The notes beneath the pieces were generated by a model. It worked only from the letters and a program-made list of their open reading frames with translations, was not told the DNA's origin and searched no databases. DNA of 64,000 nt from Salinibacterium sp. UTAS2018 (GTDB lineage: Bacteria; Actinomycetota; Actinomycetes; Actinomycetales; Microbacteriaceae). The translations under genes were made by a program, and so were the position numbers. The stretch is from contig NZ_CP035375.1 in the NCBI RefSeq assembly GCF_004118935.1, forward strand, positions 1,054,001 through 1,118,000. The letters run 5' to 3'. Positions 61,552 through 64,000 of this stretch are shown one piece after another; position 1 is the stretch's first letter, and every line of letters begins with the position of its first letter.

Positions 61552-63185
61552 CCTCGACAGCGTCCTCCCTGCCGGCAACACCTGCCCTCGGCGGCGTGCA
61601 CACCGTGCGCCGGTTCATCACCTACGCCCTCCTGGCTGCGACGGTGATCATCGCCGCGAGCGGTCTCAGCGGGCTGCTCGATCGCCTCTTCACGCTCAAC
61701 CGGGTCGAGGTGAGCTTCGACAACTACGGGCTTGCGACCTCGCTCGCCTCCGCCCTCGTCGCTGGCCCTCTTGCGGCGTTACTGTGGTGGCTGATCTGGC
61801 GTGACGGCACAATGGCGCGAGACCGCGCATCCGTTCTCTGGCCTGTTTATCTCGTGATCATGTCGACGGTGGCTCTTCTCGTTTTCTCCATCGCGCTGCT
61901 CTCGTGGATCGCCGACACAATCCGTTACGGCTGGAACCCGATGGGGCTCGCGGTCGGCATCGTCTGGGCGTTCGTGTGGGGCTGGCATTACTGGATGTGG
62001 CGGCACCCCGCCAAGGGCCCGACACGACTGCAGGGCGCAGCACCCGCCCTCGCCTCCCTCATCGGGCTGACCTACGGTGCCGGAGGCCTCGCCTCTGCGC
62101 TGGCCCAGCTCATTGACGCTGCCGCCGATGCAGGCTCGCGGTCGGTCGTCGTCAGCGACCCCCTGTGGCAACTCGTCGCGCAATCTCTCGTGTGGGCTCT
62201 CGGCGGCGTTATCTTGTGGCGTTGGCACTGGCTGCGCGTGGGCGTTCGAGACCAGACTTTCGGCTTCAGCACCGTGCTTCTCGTGTTCATCACGGGAATC
62301 GCGTCGCTCGCGGTCTTCACGTTCGGCCTCATCATCCTGCTGTCCATCCTCCTTGAACTCGCGACGGGGCTACAGCAGCCGCTCACCACTCTTCTCGACC
62401 CGCTGGGCGCTTCTATTGCCGGGGTCGCGATGGGCGCGCTCGTATTCGTTTATCACTCGCGCATCGTCGCCGAGCGCTCCGCCGGCGTGCGGGCCGCTAC
62501 GGCTCTGTCGACAGCGGGTGTCTCGCTGGCCTTCGCTGCATCCGGCTTCGGGGTGACCGTCAACGCCCTGCTCGCCACCGCGAGCGAACCGCTGTTGGGC
62601 GGCAACATCCGCAGCCTGCTGCTCGCCGGCCTCAGCGCCCTGGTGGTAGGCGGAGTTCTCTGGTGGCTGACGTGGCGCCCGCGAGAGGCGTCGCAACCCG
62701 AGCGGGTAGCGACTCCGGGTCGCCGCGTTTTTCTTGTCATCATCTTCGGCTTGAGCGCCCTTGTAGCGCTCATCACTCTGCTCGTGATCGGCTTCCAGCT
62801 GTTCTCGTTCCTCCTCGACGGCGGAAGCGGTGAGAGCTTCATCGAGCGATCGAGGCAGGCGCTCGGGCTCCTCACGGCAACCGGGCTCGTGGCGGCATAT
62901 CACTTCATGGTCTGGCGCAAGGATCGGGCATCCGATGTCGACAGTGAACCGGTGCACCGCATTGGCCGGGTAACTCTCGTGTCGTCGGGCACCAACGTCG
63001 AGCTCGTCGAGGCCGTGCGGGCGGCCACCGGTGCGCGCGTGACAGTACTGCAGCGGGCCGAGCCCGTGACGAGAGAGCCGGATGTTGCGGCTGTAATCGC
63101 TGCGCTCGACGGTGTTGCCGCGCCTCATGTCCTCGTCGTGGCGGGCGCTAAGGGCAAGGTCGCGGTTATCCCGCTGGTTTCTTAG
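61548..63185 (+). CDS. DUF5671-domain polytopic membrane protein
   Basis: The protein has 545 residues from the ATG at 61548. It has about twelve helices grouped in repeats that start with R-x-x-xYALLAATVI and LLWWLIWRDG; similar W-x-x-WRW/WLTWR pairs recur near residues 68, 155, 235 and 380, suggesting internal duplication. The last 80 residues form a soluble domain. This matches DUF5671 proteins of unknown function common in actinobacteria. Confidence 0.8.
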   Translation: MTSTASSLPATPALGGVHTVRRFITYALLAATVIIAASGLSGLLDRLFTLNRVEVSFDNYGLATSLASALVAGPLAALLWWLIWRDGTMARDRASVLWPVYLVIMSTVALLVFSIALLSWIADTIRYGWNPMGLAVGIVWAFVWGWHYWMWRHPAKGPTRLQGAAPALASLIGLTYGAGGLASALAQLIDAAADAGSRSVVVSDPLWQLVAQSLVWALGGVILWRWHWLRVGVRDQTFGFSTVLLVFITGIASLAVFTFGLIILLSILLELATGLQQPLTTLLDPLGASIAGVAMGALVFVYHSRIVAERSAGVRAATALSTAGVSLAFAASGFGVTVNALLATASEPLLGGNIRSLLLAGLSALVVGGVLWWLTWRPREASQPERVATPGRRVFLVIIFGLSALVALITLLVIGFQLFSFLLDGGSGESFIERSRQALGLLTATGLVAAYHFMVWRKDRASDVDSEPVHRIGRVTLVSSGTNVELVEAVRAATGARVTVLQRAEPVTREPDVAAVIAALDGVAAPHVLVVAGAKGKVAVIPLVS

Positions 63186-63250
63186 CCGGCGTCGCTAGGT
63201 CAGCGTCGCGTTGTCAGCGTCGCGATAGCTTTTCCTGAGAAGCTTGGCGC

Positions 63251-64000
63251 ATGACCGAACTGCTGATCGTGATGGTGGCCACGCTTGTGGTGATCGCAAC
63301 TGCCACCCTCCTCGGTCCGCGTTTGGGGGTGGCCTCGCCGCTCGTGCTCGTGGCCATTGGAGTCGTGGCGAGCCTGGTGGTGCCGGCGTTCAGCGACATC
63401 CAGATTGACCCGGAGTTGATTCTGCAGGGCATCCTTCCTCCGTTGCTCTACTCGGCGGCGGTCTCGCTGCCCACGATGAACTTTCGCCGCGAGTTTGGCG
63501 CAATCAGCGGGCTCTCGGTCATTCTCGTCATCGGCACCGCCGTCATTCTGGGCTTCTTCTTCATGCTCGTGCTTCCGGGGCTCGGCTTTGCGTGGGGTCT
63601 CGCCCTCGCGCTGTGATCAGCCCGACGGATGCCGTAGCCGTGTCGATCATCAAGCAGACTCCGGTGTCGAAACGCGTGGTCGCGATGCTCGATGGCGAGA
63701 GCCTGCTCAACGATGCGACCGCCCTCACCCTGCTCCGCGGAGCGATTGTCGCGACGGCCGCCACCTTCACTCTCGGCAACTTTGCTGTCTCGTTCTCCTA
63801 TTCGGTCGTGATCGCGCTGCTGATCGGTGGTGTGATCGGCTGGCTCAATCTGGTGATTCGCAAGCGCGTTACCGATCCGACGGTGAACACCGTCATGTCG
63901 TTCACGGTGCCGTTCGTGGCAGCGATTCCGGCTGAGCTCGTGGGCGCCTCGGGTCTAGTCGCTGCCGTGGTCGCCGGCCTCGTGACCGGCATCCGGGCGG
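63251..64000 (+). pseudogene. CPA1-type cation/proton antiporter, frameshifted and cut by window edge
   Basis: The first frame (63251-63616, 121 codons) covers the N-terminal helices, with LQGILPPLLYSAAVSLP typical of NhaP-like antiporters, and stops at a TGA within ALAL. The next frame continues from about 63613 with ISPTDAVAVSIIKQTPV and DGESLLNDATAL to the window end. One extra G near 63607 would give LALGAVISPTDAVA, the expected family sequence. The gene is therefore disrupted by a one-base loss, or the assembly has an error. About half of the protein lies beyond the window. Confidence 0.8.

Overview
The window looks like a chromosomal segment of a high-GC Gram-positive actinobacterium, most likely a member of the Microbacteriaceae or a close relative in the Micrococcales. 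The reasons are the F420 genes (cofE, a near-canonical fgd and a second F420-type luciferase-fold oxidoreductase), a DUF3515 lipoprotein next to ddl, CIRCE and HAIR heat-shock operators, many GTG/TTG starts and tightly overlapping operons. I see no plasmid, phage or IS genes. The family-level assignment is inference from gene content.

1-19 kb is mostly housekeeping. On the minus strand lie an F420 group (LLM oxidoreductase, cofE, then moxR and a DUF58 gene cut by the window edge), then recG-coaD-fgd, thiL, and a leuC-leuD-murA-plsC-gpsA-ddl operon. Plus-strand genes here are an alpha/beta hydrolase, a small protein behind a possible leader peptide, hsp20 with both CIRCE and HAIR operators, rsmD and a DUF3515 lipoprotein. 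A short, well-promoted ORF at 3808 is the decayed 5' end of a VOC/glyoxalase gene.

18.8-49.6 kb is the centre of interest: a continuous minus-strand locus of about 31 kb that reads as a non-canonical type VII (WXG100/EssC) secretion system. In transcription order it encodes a PP2C phosphatase, an FHA protein, a Ser/Thr kinase, an FHA-wHTH protein, an 1861-residue surface protein with cadherin/Ig-like and FN3 repeats, MoxR, DUF58, a transglutaminase-like protein without a catalytic triad, and an EssC-type ATPase with a fused ubiquitin-like domain and FHA domain. Two effector modules follow. Module 1 is a WXG-like partner, an exported helical protein with a hydrophobic C-terminal half, and four tandem paralogous six-helix membrane proteins (one frameshifted). 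I interpret these as a membrane-acting toxin with an immunity array. Module 2 is a WXG100 protein, a WXG-like partner behind a TGCA microsatellite, an exported protein ending in an alpha/beta-hydrolase (lipase-like) domain, and a lipoprotein that could be its immunity protein. Three paralogous soluble proteins are scattered through both modules. The two WXG promoters share a 17-bp element. EccB, EccD, EccE and mycosin genes are absent here.

49.7-64 kb returns to accessory metabolism and transport: a Leu/Phe/Val dehydrogenase, a TerC-family membrane protein, a cmtR / P1B-ATPase / DsbA-like operon for soft-metal resistance, a DszC-like flavin monooxygenase, tRNA-Glu(CUC), a diacylglycerol-kinase-family enzyme, a TetR-MFS efflux pair, a two-gene membrane operon ending in a DUF5671 protein, and a CPA1 antiporter gene that carries a frameshift and runs off the window.

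All coordinates come from reading the sequence. Family names come from recognising motifs, without database searches. Promoters and operators are predictions from sequence.
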